From the NCBI GenBank assembly GCA_035470785.1, contig DATIQN010000018.1:62001-126000 (forward strand): a stretch of 64,000 nucleotides of DNA, written 5' to 3'. The position numbers and the translations under genes are program-made. The notes under the pieces are model-generated. The model made no database searches. It had not been told where the DNA came from and worked only from the letters and a program-made list of their open reading frames with translations. Positions within the stretch are counted from its first letter, which is position 1; each line of letters opens with the position of its first letter. This document shows, in pieces, positions 1-8,271 of this stretch. The stretch is from Croceibacterium_B sp035470785. Its GTDB lineage: Bacteria > Pseudomonadota > Alphaproteobacteria > Sphingomonadales > Sphingomonadaceae.

Positions 1-1036
1 TGACGTTGATCTTGTCGTGCGGGATGCCGATGTCCTTCATCGCGAACATCGTCACGCAGGCGAAGGCCTCGTTGACTTCCCAGAGGTCGACGTCGTCGAC
101 GCTCCAGCCGGTTTTCTCGAGCAGCTTCTCGATCGCGCCGACCGGCGCAGTTGTGAAGGCGCGCGGCTCCTGCGCATGCGCGGTCATTCCGACGATACGC
201 GCGACCGGCGTCAGGCCCTTGTCCTTCGCCACGCTCTCGCGCGTGATCACCAGCGCCGCGGCGCCGTCGGAGATCGACGACGAGGTCGCCGCGGTGATCG
301 TGCCCTCCTTGGCGAACGCCGGCTTGAGCTGGGGGATCTTCTCAGGGCGGCCTTTCGACGGAGATTCGTCGGTGTCGACCACGACCTCGCCCTTGCGGCT
401 CTGGATCGTCACCGGGACGATTTCGTCGGCGAACGCGCCACTGGCGATGGCGGCGTTGGCGCGGGTCAGCGATTCGATCGCGTAGGCGTCCATGTCGGCG
501 CGGGTGAGCTGGTATTCGTCGGCGGTGCACTGCGCGAACGAGCCCATCGCCGCGCCGGCCTCGTAAGCGTCCTCGAGCCCGTCGAGGAACATGTGATCGT
601 AGGCGGTATCATGGCCCAGGCGCGCGCCCGAGCGGTGCTTCTTGAGCAGGTAGGGCGCGTTGGTCATGCTCTCCATGCCGCCGGCGACAACGAGGTCGGC
701 CGACCCCGCGGCGAGCGCTTCAGCGCCCATGATCACCGTCTGCATGCCCGAGCCGCAGACCTTGTTGACAGTCGTCGCCTGGACCGACTTGGGCAGCCCC
801 GCCTTGATGGCCGCCTGACGCGCCGGCGCCTGGCCGAGGCCCGCGGGCAGCACGCAGCCCATGTAGATCCGCTCGATGTCGTCGCTTGTAACGCCCGCGC
901 GCTCGACCGCCGCCTTGACCGCCGTCGCGCCGAGATCGGTCGCCGAGACTTCGGCGAGCTCGCCCTGCATCGCGCCCATCGGGGTGCGGGCGTAGGACAG
1001 GATGACGATCGGATCGGATGCGGAGAACTGGGCCAT
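1..1036 (-). CDS. acetyl-CoA C-acetyltransferase (thiolase), 3' end cut by window edge
   Basis: Thiolase-fold enzyme that condenses two acetyl-CoA to acetoacetyl-CoA or runs the reverse thiolysis. It begins MAQFSASDPIVILSYARTPM at the ATG at 1036 and is read for about 345 residues; the C-terminus with the last catalytic Cys/His lies beyond base 1. The nucleophile Cys is seen in NKVCGSGMQT (about residue 94), and GGMESMTNAPY and NEAFA are thiolase signatures. It is divergent from nuoA with a 173-base gap. A role in polyhydroxybutyrate or ketone-body and fatty-acid metabolism is possible, but neighbours do not decide it. Confidence 0.93.
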   Translation of the reverse strand, partial: MAQFSASDPIVILSYARTPMGAMQGELAEVSATDLGATAVKAAVERAGVTSDDIERIYMGCVLPAGLGQAPARQAAIKAGLPKSVQATTVNKVCGSGMQTVIMGAEALAAGSADLVVAGGMESMTNAPYLLKKHRSGARLGHDTAYDHMFLDGLEDAYEAGAAMGSFAQCTADEYQLTRADMDAYAIESLTRANAAIASGAFADEIVPVTIQSRKGEVVVDTDESPSKGRPEKIPQLKPAFAKEGTITAATSSSISDGAAALVITRESVAKDKGLTPVARIVGMTAHAQEPRAFTTAPVGAIEKLLEKTGWSVDDVDLWEVNEAFACVTMFAMKDIGIPHDKINV

Positions 1037-1147
1037 GGAGAAGGTGCCTTGCCGGAAGGGAGTGGGATGGGGGGCATCTAATGGTGCAGCGCAGCGATAT
1101 CAATGCGGGCGGCGCGCAAGATTGACCGGGAATTACCTGTTCCGGCC

Positions 1148-1176
1148 TTGAACCCATTGGCGGGGCGGACTAGGGC
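1148..1176 (+). promoter_or_regulatory. possible promoter of the nuo operon
   Basis: TTGAAC and TAGGGC are separated by 17 bases, 34 bases before the proposed nuoA start. The -10 is a weak match, so this is only a candidate. Confidence 0.35.
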
Positions 1177-1209
1177 GCGCAGCGAACCGCTAGCTATCGA
1201 GTCAGGCGC

Positions 1210-1584
1210 TTGGTCGACCTTCTCCAATATCTGCCGATCCTGATCTTCCTCGCCATCGCGCTGGGAATCTCGTCGCTGTTCGTGTTCCTGCCGATGGGCG
1301 TCGCCCGGCTGACTGGCGCGCACAAGCCCAATGCCGAGAAGCTCAGCGAGTACGAGTGCGGCTTTCCCGCGTTCGAGGATCCGCGCAGCCAGTTCGACGT
1401 GCGCTTCTATCTTATCGCGATCCTGTTCATCGTCTTCGACCTCGAAGCGGCGTTCCTGTTCCCCTGGGCGGTGAGTCTCAACGTCACCAAGTGGCCGGGC
1501 TGGATCACGATGATGGTGTTCCTGTTCGAGCTGATCGTCGGCTACGCCTATGCGTGGAAGAAAGGGGCGCTCGAATGGGAGTGA
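1210..1584 (+). CDS. nuoA: NADH-quinone oxidoreductase subunit A
   Basis: Small membrane subunit of respiratory complex I, in the arm that couples electron transfer to proton pumping. The 124-residue product has three hydrophobic segments: the N-terminal YLPILIFLAIAL stretch, one after YECGFPAFEDPR, and a C-terminal one. The loop motif SEYECGFPAFEDPR is the family hallmark. No ATG fits, so a TTG start at 1210 is proposed because it gives the normal length and N-terminus. It opens the nuo run and overlaps nuoB by 10 bases, as in translationally coupled operons. Confidence 0.93.
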   Translation: MVDLLQYLPILIFLAIALGISSLFVFLPMGVARLTGAHKPNAEKLSEYECGFPAFEDPRSQFDVRFYLIAILFIVFDLEAAFLFPWAVSLNVTKWPGWITMMVFLFELIVGYAYAWKKGALEWE

Positions 1585-2180
1585 AGGACGAGGGCGCGCT
1601 CGACCACGCGCTCGCCAATCCGGCCGGTTCGACCGTCCACCAGCCGGCGATCAACCCGACGATCCACCCCGAAGTCCTCCAGCCGGGAGCGGAGTATTTC
1701 AACCAGGTCAGCGCCGAACTGGACCACAAGGGATTCCTCGTCACCACGACCGAGGACCTGTTCCAGTGGGCTCGCACGGGCAGCCTGTGGTGGATGACTT
1801 TCGGCCTCGCCTGCTGCGCGGTCGAGATGATTCACGTCAACATGCCGCGCTACGACATGGAGCGCTTCGGCGTCGCCCCGCGCGCCTCCCCGCGCCAGAG
1901 CGACGTGATGATCGTCGCCGGCACGCTGTGCAACAAGATGGCCCCGGCGCTGCGCAAGGTCTACGATCAGATGTCGGACCCCAAGTACGTGATCAGCATG
2001 GGCAGCTGCGCCAACGGCGGCGGCTATTACCACTACAGCTACTCGGTGGTGCGCGGCTGCGACCGCATCGTTCCCGTCGACATCTACGTCCCAGGCTGCC
2101 CGCCGACCGCCGAGGCGCTGCTCTATGGCGTGATGCAGCTGCAGCGGAAGATCCGCCGCGCGGGGACGATCGAGCGCTAA
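1575..2180 (+). CDS. nuoB: NADH-quinone oxidoreductase subunit B
   Basis: Carries the last iron-sulfur cluster (N2) of complex I, which passes electrons to ubiquinone. The 201-residue protein shows the N2 ligands: the adjacent cysteines in LACCAVEMIHVN, the Cys of SMGSCANGGGYYHYSY and the Cys of YVPGCPPTAEAL. The ATG at 1575 lies inside the end of nuoA and gives the usual variable N-terminal tail before EVLQPGAEYFNQV. nuoC starts two bases after its stop. Confidence 0.97.
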   Translation: MGVKDEGALDHALANPAGSTVHQPAINPTIHPEVLQPGAEYFNQVSAELDHKGFLVTTTEDLFQWARTGSLWWMTFGLACCAVEMIHVNMPRYDMERFGVAPRASPRQSDVMIVAGTLCNKMAPALRKVYDQMSDPKYVISMGSCANGGGYYHYSYSVVRGCDRIVPVDIYVPGCPPTAEALLYGVMQLQRKIRRAGTIER

Positions 2181-2181
2181 G

Positions 2182-3114
2182 ATGGTCACCGTCCTGCATT
2201 CCGCCCCGAAGATCAGCTCGAACGAGGGCGTGCGCGAGGCGCTGGTCTCGGCGCTCGGCAAGCACGTGCTGGCGAGCAAGGAACATCACGGCGAGATCGT
2301 CATTGGGGTGGAACGCGAGGGCGTAGAGGATGTGCTGCGCACTTTGCGCGACGAGCACGGCTACCAGCAGCTGATGGAGATCGCCGGGGTCGACTACCCC
2401 GAGCGCGATGAGCGCTTTGAGGTGGTCTACATGCTGCTCAGCCTGACCAAGAACCACCGGATCATGGTCAAGGTCCGCGCGTCGGAAAACACTCCGGTGC
2501 CGACCGTCACGCGCCTGTGGCCCAACGCCGGCTGGCTCGAGCGCGAAGTGTTCGACATGTACGGCGTGCTGTTCGACGGCAACACCGACTTGCGCCGGAT
2601 CCTCACCGACTACGGCTTCGAGGGGCACCCGCAGCGCAAGGACTTCCCGCTGACCGGCTTCCAGGAGCTGCGCTATTCCGAGGAAGAGCACCGCGTGGTC
2701 TACGAGCCGGTCGAGCTGCCGCAGGACTTCCGCACGTTCGACTTCATGAGCCCATGGGAAGGCGCCGATTACGTGCTGCCGGGCGACGAGAAATCGGTGA
2801 CCCCGCCGCCCGCGCCGCAGCCCAAGGCGGGTGAACAGCCCAGCGGCAAGGTCGACGCCAAGGCGTCCGAAACTCGCGGCGCGCCGGGCGTCAGCACGCC
2901 GAAGACGACCGAAAAGCCGGGCGATACCGGTGCAGGCAAGGCGACCGACAATAAGGCGACGAAGAAGGTCGCTGCCGGGAAGACCACGGGCAAGTCCATC
3001 GCCGGGCAAGGGCAGGGCGAACCTGTTCCCAGGACGACCGCGAAGACCGAGCCAAAGGCGCCCAAGCCGACCTCGAGCCGCCCCGCGCGCAAGCCCAGGG
3101 GGCCGAAAGCATGA
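2182..3114 (+). CDS. nuoC: NADH-quinone oxidoreductase subunit C with a long Lys/Pro/Thr-rich tail
   Basis: Peripheral-arm subunit of complex I that packs against NuoD and NuoB. Residues 1 to about 200 are the 30-kDa family domain, with WPNAGWLEREVFDMYGV and the FEGHPQRKDFPLTG signature. From about residue 204 to 310 the chain becomes low-complexity, rich in Lys, Pro, Ala, Thr and Gly (for example KATKKVAAGKTTGK), basic and probably disordered. A core NuoC is about 200 residues, so roughly 100 are extra. The tail stays in frame with no stop, and the gene overlaps nuoD by 4 bases. Confidence 0.95.
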   Translation: MVTVLHSAPKISSNEGVREALVSALGKHVLASKEHHGEIVIGVEREGVEDVLRTLRDEHGYQQLMEIAGVDYPERDERFEVVYMLLSLTKNHRIMVKVRASENTPVPTVTRLWPNAGWLEREVFDMYGVLFDGNTDLRRILTDYGFEGHPQRKDFPLTGFQELRYSEEEHRVVYEPVELPQDFRTFDFMSPWEGADYVLPGDEKSVTPPPAPQPKAGEQPSGKVDAKASETRGAPGVSTPKTTEKPGDTGAGKATDNKATKKVAAGKTTGKSIAGQGQGEPVPRTTAKTEPKAPKPTSSRPARKPRGPKA

Positions 3115-4322
3115 GCCTGCAACTCGAGAACTCGCCGACCACCGAAGGCGGGACAATCTCCAACTACACGATCAACTTCGGCCCGCAGCATCCGGCGGCC
3201 CACGGCGTGCTGCGCATGGTGATGGAGCTCGACGGCGAGGTGATCGAGCGGATCGATCCGCACATCGGCCTGCTCCACCGCGGGACCGAGAAGCTGATCG
3301 AGTACAAGACCTACCTCCAGGCGCTGCCGTACTTCGATCGGCTCGATTACTGCAGCCCGCTGTGCATGGAGCACAGCTACGTCCTCGCGATCGAGAAGTT
3401 GCTCAACCTCGAAGTGCCGCTGCGCGCGCAATACCTGCGGGTACTGTTCGCCGAGCTGACGCGCATCTCCAACCACATGCTCAACATCGGTAGCCACGTG
3501 ATGGACGTCGGCGCGATGACGCCGAACCTGTGGCTGTTCGAAATCCGCGAGGATACGCTCAATTTCTTCGAACGCGCCTCGGGCGCGCGCATGCATTGCG
3601 CCTGGTTCCGGCCGGGCGGCGTACACGAGGACGTGCCGCTCAAGCTGCTGACCGACATCGGCGACTGGGTCGACACCCGCCTGCCGCGCCTGTTCGACGA
3701 CGCCATGAGCCTCGTCGTCGACAACCGCATCTTCAAGCAGCGCAACGTCGACATCGCCAAGGTCAGCAAGGAAGACGCGATCGCCTGGGGTTTCTCGGGC
3801 CCGATGATCCGCGCCGCCGGCATCCCGTGGGACCTGCGCAAGAGCCAGCCCTACGACGTCTACGACCGGATGGACTTCGAAATTCCTGTCGGCACCAACT
3901 CCGATTGCTACGACCGGATGATGGTCCGCGTCGAGGAAGTCCGCCAGTCGGCCCGGATCATCAAGCAGTGCCTCGCCGAGATGCCCGAAGGTCCGGTGTG
4001 CAGCGACGACCGCAAGGTGGTCCCGCCCAGGCGCGCCGAGATGAAGCAGTCGATGGAAGCGCTGATCCACCACTTCAAGCTCTACACCGAAGGCTTCCAC
4101 GTGCCCGCCGGCGAGGTCTACGTCGCCACTGAAAGCCCCAAGGGCGAGTTCGGCGTCTACCTGGTCAGCGACGGCAGCAACAAACCCTACCGCTGCAAGA
4201 TCCGCCCGACCGCGTTCAGCCACCTTCAAGCGATGGACTTTATGAGCAAGGGCCACATGCTGCCTGACGCGACCGCGATTCTCGGCGCGATCGACGTCGT
4301 TTTTGGAGAATGCGACCGGTGA
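3111..4322 (+). CDS. nuoD: NADH-quinone oxidoreductase subunit D
   Basis: The 49-kDa subunit of complex I, forming the quinone-binding pocket with NuoB. The 403-residue protein has FGPQHPAAHGVLR near the N-terminus, which supplies the quinone-pocket His, then HRGTEKLIE, YCSPLCMEHSY and the C-terminal GEFGVYLVSDGSNKPYR block. Length and ends match the family. The ATG at 3111 overlaps the nuoC stop. Confidence 0.97.
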   Translation: MSLQLENSPTTEGGTISNYTINFGPQHPAAHGVLRMVMELDGEVIERIDPHIGLLHRGTEKLIEYKTYLQALPYFDRLDYCSPLCMEHSYVLAIEKLLNLEVPLRAQYLRVLFAELTRISNHMLNIGSHVMDVGAMTPNLWLFEIREDTLNFFERASGARMHCAWFRPGGVHEDVPLKLLTDIGDWVDTRLPRLFDDAMSLVVDNRIFKQRNVDIAKVSKEDAIAWGFSGPMIRAAGIPWDLRKSQPYDVYDRMDFEIPVGTNSDCYDRMMVRVEEVRQSARIIKQCLAEMPEGPVCSDDRKVVPPRRAEMKQSMEALIHHFKLYTEGFHVPAGEVYVATESPKGEFGVYLVSDGSNKPYRCKIRPTAFSHLQAMDFMSKGHMLPDATAILGAIDVVFGECDR

Positions 4323-4516
4323 AGACTCAGATGGACATGCTGCGGGTGTGGGCTTCGCTCACGGGGTTGGTGCTGGTGGCGCTGGTGTTCGTGCAGATGG
4401 CACTCGGCGTAAAGATGAGCGACACATTGCCGATGCTCGCCGCGTCGATTGCCGGTTTCGAGCTGTTCTTGTTCGGGCAGGACGTCGCCAACAAGCGCAA
4501 GCGGCGCCGTGGCTGA
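4310..4516 (+). CDS. small membrane protein between nuoD and nuoE
   Basis: A 68-residue ORF starting inside the end of nuoD (13-base overlap) and ending 8 bases inside nuoE. It has two hydrophobic stretches (WASLTGLVLVALVFVQMALG and TLPMLAASIAGFELFLFG) joined by a short loop, and ends in the basic tail NKRKRRRG, suggesting two membrane helices with a cytoplasmic C-terminus. I do not recognise the family. Tight overlaps at both ends argue that it is translated with the nuo genes. It could be an assembly or accessory factor, but that is inference. Confidence 0.6.
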   Translation: MRPVKTQMDMLRVWASLTGLVLVALVFVQMALGVKMSDTLPMLAASIAGFELFLFGQDVANKRKRRRG

Positions 4517-5177
4517 ACACGCCCCTCATCCCGATACGCCCGAGCTGCGCGAGCGGTGGGGCAACTTCGCATGGACCGAGGCCAACGCGGCCGAGGCGAA
4601 GGTCATCGTCGCGCGCTACCCCGAGGGGCGGCAGCGCAGCGCAGTGATGCCGCTGCTCGACCTCGCCCAGCGGCAGATCGGCGCGGAAACGAATACCCAG
4701 GGCTGGCTGCCGATTCCGGTGATCGAGTTCGTCGCCGCTTATCTCGACATGCCGGTTATCCGCGTGCTCGAGGTCGCCTCGTTCTACACGATGTACAACC
4801 TCGCCCCGGTCGGCCGCTTCCACGTGCAGGTCTGCGGCACGACGCCGTGCATGCTGCGCGGCTCGGACGACATTCTCGGCGCGTGCTACAAGCGCGGCAT
4901 GAAGCAGGGCCACACGACCGCTGACGGCCTATGGACGCTGACCGAGGTCGAATGCATGGGCAATTGCTCTAGCGCGCCGATGGTCCAGATCAACGACGAC
5001 AACTACGAAGACCTGACGCCCGCGCGTCTCGACCATGTCCTCGACGAGCTTGCCGCCGGGCGCCAGCCGAAGACCGGCACGCAGGACCCTGCGCGGCACA
5101 CCATTGAGCCGGTCGGCGGCCCGACCACGCTCAAGGAAATGGTCGCCGAGAACCACGATTACCGGGGTGAATGGTGA
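4509..5177 (+). CDS. nuoE: NADH-quinone oxidoreductase subunit E
   Basis: The 24-kDa thioredoxin-fold subunit of the NADH-oxidising module of complex I, holding a [2Fe-2S] cluster. The four ligand cysteines are in VCGTTPCMLRG and ECMGNCSSAP. EVASFYTMYNL is a family signature. The 222-residue reading uses a GTG at 4509 that gives VAEHAPHPDTPEL; the frame stays open further upstream but overlaps the preceding small ORF too deeply. The C-terminal 40 residues are variable. Downstream lies a palindromic repeat, not nuoF directly. Confidence 0.95.
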   Translation: MAEHAPHPDTPELRERWGNFAWTEANAAEAKVIVARYPEGRQRSAVMPLLDLAQRQIGAETNTQGWLPIPVIEFVAAYLDMPVIRVLEVASFYTMYNLAPVGRFHVQVCGTTPCMLRGSDDILGACYKRGMKQGHTTADGLWTLTEVECMGNCSSAPMVQINDDNYEDLTPARLDHVLDELAAGRQPKTGTQDPARHTIEPVGGPTTLKEMVAENHDYRGEW

Positions 5178-5193
5178 TGACGCTCCCTTCCTT

Positions 5194-5278
5194 CGTCATT
5201 GCGAGGAGCCGAAGGCTCCGCGGCAATCCAGGGGCGGCGCACACCGCCCTGGATTGCTTCGCTTTGCTCGCAATGACG
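5194..5278. repeat. palindromic hairpin repeat inside the nuo operon
   Basis: CGTCATTGCGAG at 5194 is matched by its inverse complement CTCGCAATGACG ending at 5278. The inner arms GCAATCCAGGG and CCCTGGATTGC also pair, leaving a short GC-rich centre. The whole 85 bases can fold into one long imperfect hairpin. It resembles the dispersed palindromic elements common in sphingomonad genomes. It sits between nuoE and a small ORF, so transcription of nuoF must pass through it. Confidence 0.85.
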
Positions 5279-5292
5279 AGTGACAGGGGGGC

Positions 5293-5436
5293 ATGATGTC
5301 ATTCATCGTTGCCATCGCCATCGCGCTGATCGCCGTCGTCGTGGCGTGGAAGGTGTTCAAGGGCCTGGTCAAGACCGTCGCCCTCGTAGCGATCCTCATC
5401 CTCGCGGCGATTTTCGTGTTCGGAGTTCACCACTAA
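5293..5436 (+). CDS. 47-residue hydrophobic protein before nuoF
   Basis: Starts ATGATG at 5293 and ends TAATG, sharing a base with the nuoF start, which suggests coupled translation. The product begins MMSFIVAIAIALIAVVVAW, then the short basic turn KVFKGLVK, then a second hydrophobic stretch VALVAILILAAIFVFGV and ends HH. Two short membrane helices or one hairpin are likely. I do not recognise it. Its position mirrors the small membrane ORF at 4310. The purine run AGGGGGGC ahead of the start can act as a ribosome-binding site. Confidence 0.5.
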   Translation: MMSFIVAIAIALIAVVVAWKVFKGLVKTVALVAILILAAIFVFGVHH

Positions 5437-6728
5437 TGCTCGCCGACAAGGACCGCATCTTCACCAACCTCTACGGCTACCAGGACTGGGGCCTGAAGGC
5501 GTCGCAGAAGCGCGGCGACTGGGACGATACCAAGGCGCTGATCGCGCGCGGGCAGGACGCGATCATCGACGAGATCAAGGCGTCGGGCCTGCGCGGCCGC
5601 GGAGGGGCGGGCTTCCCGACCGGCATGAAGTGGAGCTTCATGCCCAAGGAAAGCCGCGACGGGCGGCCGAGCTTCCTGGTCGTCAACGCCGACGAATCCG
5701 AGCCCGGCTCGTGCAAGGACCGCGAGATCATCCGCCACGATCCGCACAAGTTGATCGAAGGCGCGCTGGTCGCCGGCTTCGCGATGCGCGCGCGGGCCGC
5801 GTACATCTACATCCGCGGCGAATACATCCGCGAGGCCGAGACGCTCTTCAAGGCGGTCGCCGAGGCGTACGACGCTGGCCTGCTCGGCAAGAACGCCGCC
5901 GGCTCGGGCTACGACTTCGACGTCTTCGTCCACCGCGGGGCGGGCGCCTATATCTGCGGCGAAGAGATGGCGATGCTCGAAAGCCTGGAAGGCAAGAAGG
6001 GCCAGCCGCGCCTGAAGCCGCCGTTCCCGGCCGGCGCGGGCCTCTACGGCTGCCCCACTACGGTCAACAATGTCGAATCGATCGCCGTCGTGCCGACGAT
6101 TCTGCGCCGCGGCGCGAGCTGGTTCGCCAGCTTCGGCGCAGAGGGCAACAAGGGCACCAAGCTGTTCCAGATCTCCGGCCACGTCGACAAGCCGTGCGTG
6201 GTCGAAGAAGCGATGAGCATTCCGTTCCGCGAGTTGATCGAGAAGCACTGCGGCGGCGTCACCGGCGGATGGGACAACCTGCTGGCGGTGATCCCCGGCG
6301 GCTCTTCGGTCCCGCTGGTCCCGGCGGAGCAGATCATCGACTGCGCGATGGATTTCGACGGGCTCAAGGCGGTTGGTTCGGGCCTCGGTACGGCAGCCGT
6401 CATCGTGATGGACAAGTCGACCGACGTGGTCCGCGCGATCAGCCGCATCAGCAAGTTCTACATGCACGAGAGCTGCGGCCAGTGCACCCCGTGCCGCGAA
6501 GGCACCGGGTGGATGTGGCGCGTGATGGAGCGGTTGCGCACCGGCCAGGCCGAAGCGCGCGAGATCGACATGCTCTACGAAGTGACCAAGCAGGTCGAAG
6601 GCCACACGATCTGCGCGCTGGGCGATGCGGCCGCCTGGCCGATCCAGGGCCTGATCCGCCACTTCCGCCCCGAGCTCGAGCGGCGCATCGCCGACCGGCA
6701 AGGGGTCATGAAACAGGCGGCGGAGTAG
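5436..6728 (+). CDS. nuoF: NADH-quinone oxidoreductase subunit F
   Basis: The 51-kDa subunit of complex I where NADH binds, reduces FMN and feeds the N3 [4Fe-4S] cluster. The 430-residue protein shows the FMN/NADH motifs GRGGAGFPTGMKW (about residue 55) and GAYICGEEMAMLESLEG (about 170), and the cluster ligands in ESCGQCTPCREG (about 350) with the fourth Cys in ICALGD. The ATG at 5436 overlaps the stop of the small ORF before it. nuoG would be expected next but is absent; a lower-GC gene pair follows after 62 bases. Confidence 0.97.
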   Translation: MLADKDRIFTNLYGYQDWGLKASQKRGDWDDTKALIARGQDAIIDEIKASGLRGRGGAGFPTGMKWSFMPKESRDGRPSFLVVNADESEPGSCKDREIIRHDPHKLIEGALVAGFAMRARAAYIYIRGEYIREAETLFKAVAEAYDAGLLGKNAAGSGYDFDVFVHRGAGAYICGEEMAMLESLEGKKGQPRLKPPFPAGAGLYGCPTTVNNVESIAVVPTILRRGASWFASFGAEGNKGTKLFQISGHVDKPCVVEEAMSIPFRELIEKHCGGVTGGWDNLLAVIPGGSSVPLVPAEQIIDCAMDFDGLKAVGSGLGTAAVIVMDKSTDVVRAISRISKFYMHESCGQCTPCREGTGWMWRVMERLRTGQAEAREIDMLYEVTKQVEGHTICALGDAAAWPIQGLIRHFRPELERRIADRQGVMKQAAE

Positions 6729-6790
6729 CAGTTACAGTTACTTGCACGGTGCTCGGCACCCGCTGGGATGGGCAGCGGGAAGGGGGCGTA

Positions 6791-7510
6791 ATGACGACAT
6801 CCAAACGGCGGATCCGGCTTCTTTCGAGGAAGAAAGCCTCGGTATGGCGCGTCTGCGGGATTGCGGGCTGCATCGCCATGGCACCCCTGCCAGCTTCTGC
6901 GCAGGACTACGAGGCGATACGGGCGATGCTGTACGGCAGCGACCTCGCACCGAGCGACACGGCAGGGATCGAGTTCGTTCATCGCTTCGGAATGTGCCTG
7001 GGAACGGTCTGGGGGCCAGGTGTCCTGTCGCTTCTTCCGAAAAGCGAGAAGAGCAAGGACGAATTGTTCATGGACGCGACCGCGGACAACGGCTGCGGCT
7101 CCTTCCAGGACAGAATCCGCTTTTCGCCCACTTACTATAGGGGTCCGATGGCCGAATACTTTCTGGCTTTGATCCGCAGCGGAAAGAAGATTCCGAAAAG
7201 CGTACTTCGGATTTATCCTGAACCCACTCCAGAACAAGCGGCAAAGCTTAAGCCTGACGTTCGCGTCGCAGTCGCGTTGGTCGACCTGGGCTCCTGTGTC
7301 GATAACTCCGAACATGAAGCAACTTTGAAATTGTTCGAAACGCCGCCCGACAGCATTGTCGAGGGTCAAGCGCTGGCAGGACTCACAGGTGCCCTGTCAA
7401 ATTGCATTCCACCTGGCATTCAACTGAGGTTTTCCAAGTTCATTCTCCGCGGGTTCCTCGCGGAAGGTGTTTTCCGAAACGCCGTCCGAAGCGTCACCAA
7501 AGGAAATTGA
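6791..7510 (+). CDS. secreted protein with two internal Cys-containing repeats (copy A)
   Basis: A 239-residue protein I cannot name. The start region is basic (TTSKRRIRLLSRKK), followed by a hydrophobic stretch and PASAQD, a good signal peptidase site. The mature part holds two similar modules: one from RFGMCLG to YRGPMAEYFL and one from LGSCVDN to CIPPGIQLRF and LRGFLAEGVFR, each with a pair of cysteines. The next gene repeats this plan, so the two are tandem paralogues. Base composition is clearly lower in GC than the nuo genes and many codons end in A or T, which suggests transfer. It is same-strand after nuoF. Confidence 0.8.
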   Translation: MTTSKRRIRLLSRKKASVWRVCGIAGCIAMAPLPASAQDYEAIRAMLYGSDLAPSDTAGIEFVHRFGMCLGTVWGPGVLSLLPKSEKSKDELFMDATADNGCGSFQDRIRFSPTYYRGPMAEYFLALIRSGKKIPKSVLRIYPEPTPEQAAKLKPDVRVAVALVDLGSCVDNSEHEATLKLFETPPDSIVEGQALAGLTGALSNCIPPGIQLRFSKFILRGFLAEGVFRNAVRSVTKGN

Positions 7511-7512
7511 GC

Positions 7513-8271
7513 ATGATAAAACTCACCGCCATCGCGATCATTGCATTCGCGATCCAGTCACCGACAGCTTTTGCTGCCGATCCGGCCCAGAATACGGCCA
7601 AAGGGGACGGCAAGGGTGTCACCACCGTCGCCGATGCCCTTGAGAAGCTCAAAAGGGAGCAGGCCGATCAACCGTCGCTTGGGCTTCGTCGCAAGGTGGC
7701 GCAGAGATTCGGCGATTGCCTCGCAAAGGATCACAGACTGCACGGTCAGGCGGTCACTTTCCTGCTCTCGGGAGAGGGAAGCGATGGCTGGCAGCTGGCG
7801 GATGAAACGTGTTTCACCAAAGCGATCGCTCCGTATGGTAGATTGGTAGGCCCCCAGATTCGGGGAACGTTTCCGCCCGCTGTGATGCGCTCGCTGGTGG
7901 CTGACGGGTTGGTACGGGTCGATTTTCAAGTGCAGGGCCCGACCGACTTTGCGGTGGTCCCGCCGCTCGATCTCTCTCCGGTGTCGAACGGCGCTTCCGC
8001 ACCGCCGAAGCCCGCAATTGCCGATCAACTGGGCGAGTGCGCGGCGAGGGTGTCTCCCGCGGCGATCCGCCGACTGGCCCAGACGAATGTCGAGTCCGAC
8101 GAGGAAGTGACCGCCATTCGCGAACTCGTGCCGACTTTCGCCCAATGCCTGCCTCCCGGCGTAAAACTGGCTTTCGAGCCAGGCGCCCTGCGCGATTCGA
8201 GCGTGCTCGCTTATTCCCGCCTTGCATTTACGCTGGCGGCAAGCGGCGCCGGCCAGAGAGGTACTCACTAA
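7513..8271 (+). CDS. secreted protein with two internal Cys-containing repeats (copy B)
   Basis: A 252-residue paralogue of the preceding gene, starting two bases after its stop. The N-terminus MIKLTAIAIIAFAIQSPTAF followed by AADP is a signal peptide. Module one has RFGDCLAKDH and DETCFTKA; module two has LGECAARVSP and CLPPGVKLAF, matching CIPPGIQLRF of copy A. A linker rich in Pro and Ser separates them. Four regularly spaced cysteines suggest disulfides in the periplasm. The function is unknown; the pair is probably co-transcribed. The 233 bases after it hold no recognisable gene. Confidence 0.8.
   Translation: MIKLTAIAIIAFAIQSPTAFAADPAQNTAKGDGKGVTTVADALEKLKREQADQPSLGLRRKVAQRFGDCLAKDHRLHGQAVTFLLSGEGSDGWQLADETCFTKAIAPYGRLVGPQIRGTFPPAVMRSLVADGLVRVDFQVQGPTDFAVVPPLDLSPVSNGASAPPKPAIADQLGECAARVSPAAIRRLAQTNVESDEEVTAIRELVPTFAQCLPPGVKLAFEPGALRDSSVLAYSRLAFTLAASGAGQRGTH

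Noticed and set aside
2769..4256. Long minus-strand ORF (495 residues) opposite nuoC/nuoD
   Set aside because: It is the antisense of two certain genes, rich in His, Asp, Val and Arg as expected from GC-rich shadow frames, and has no motif.
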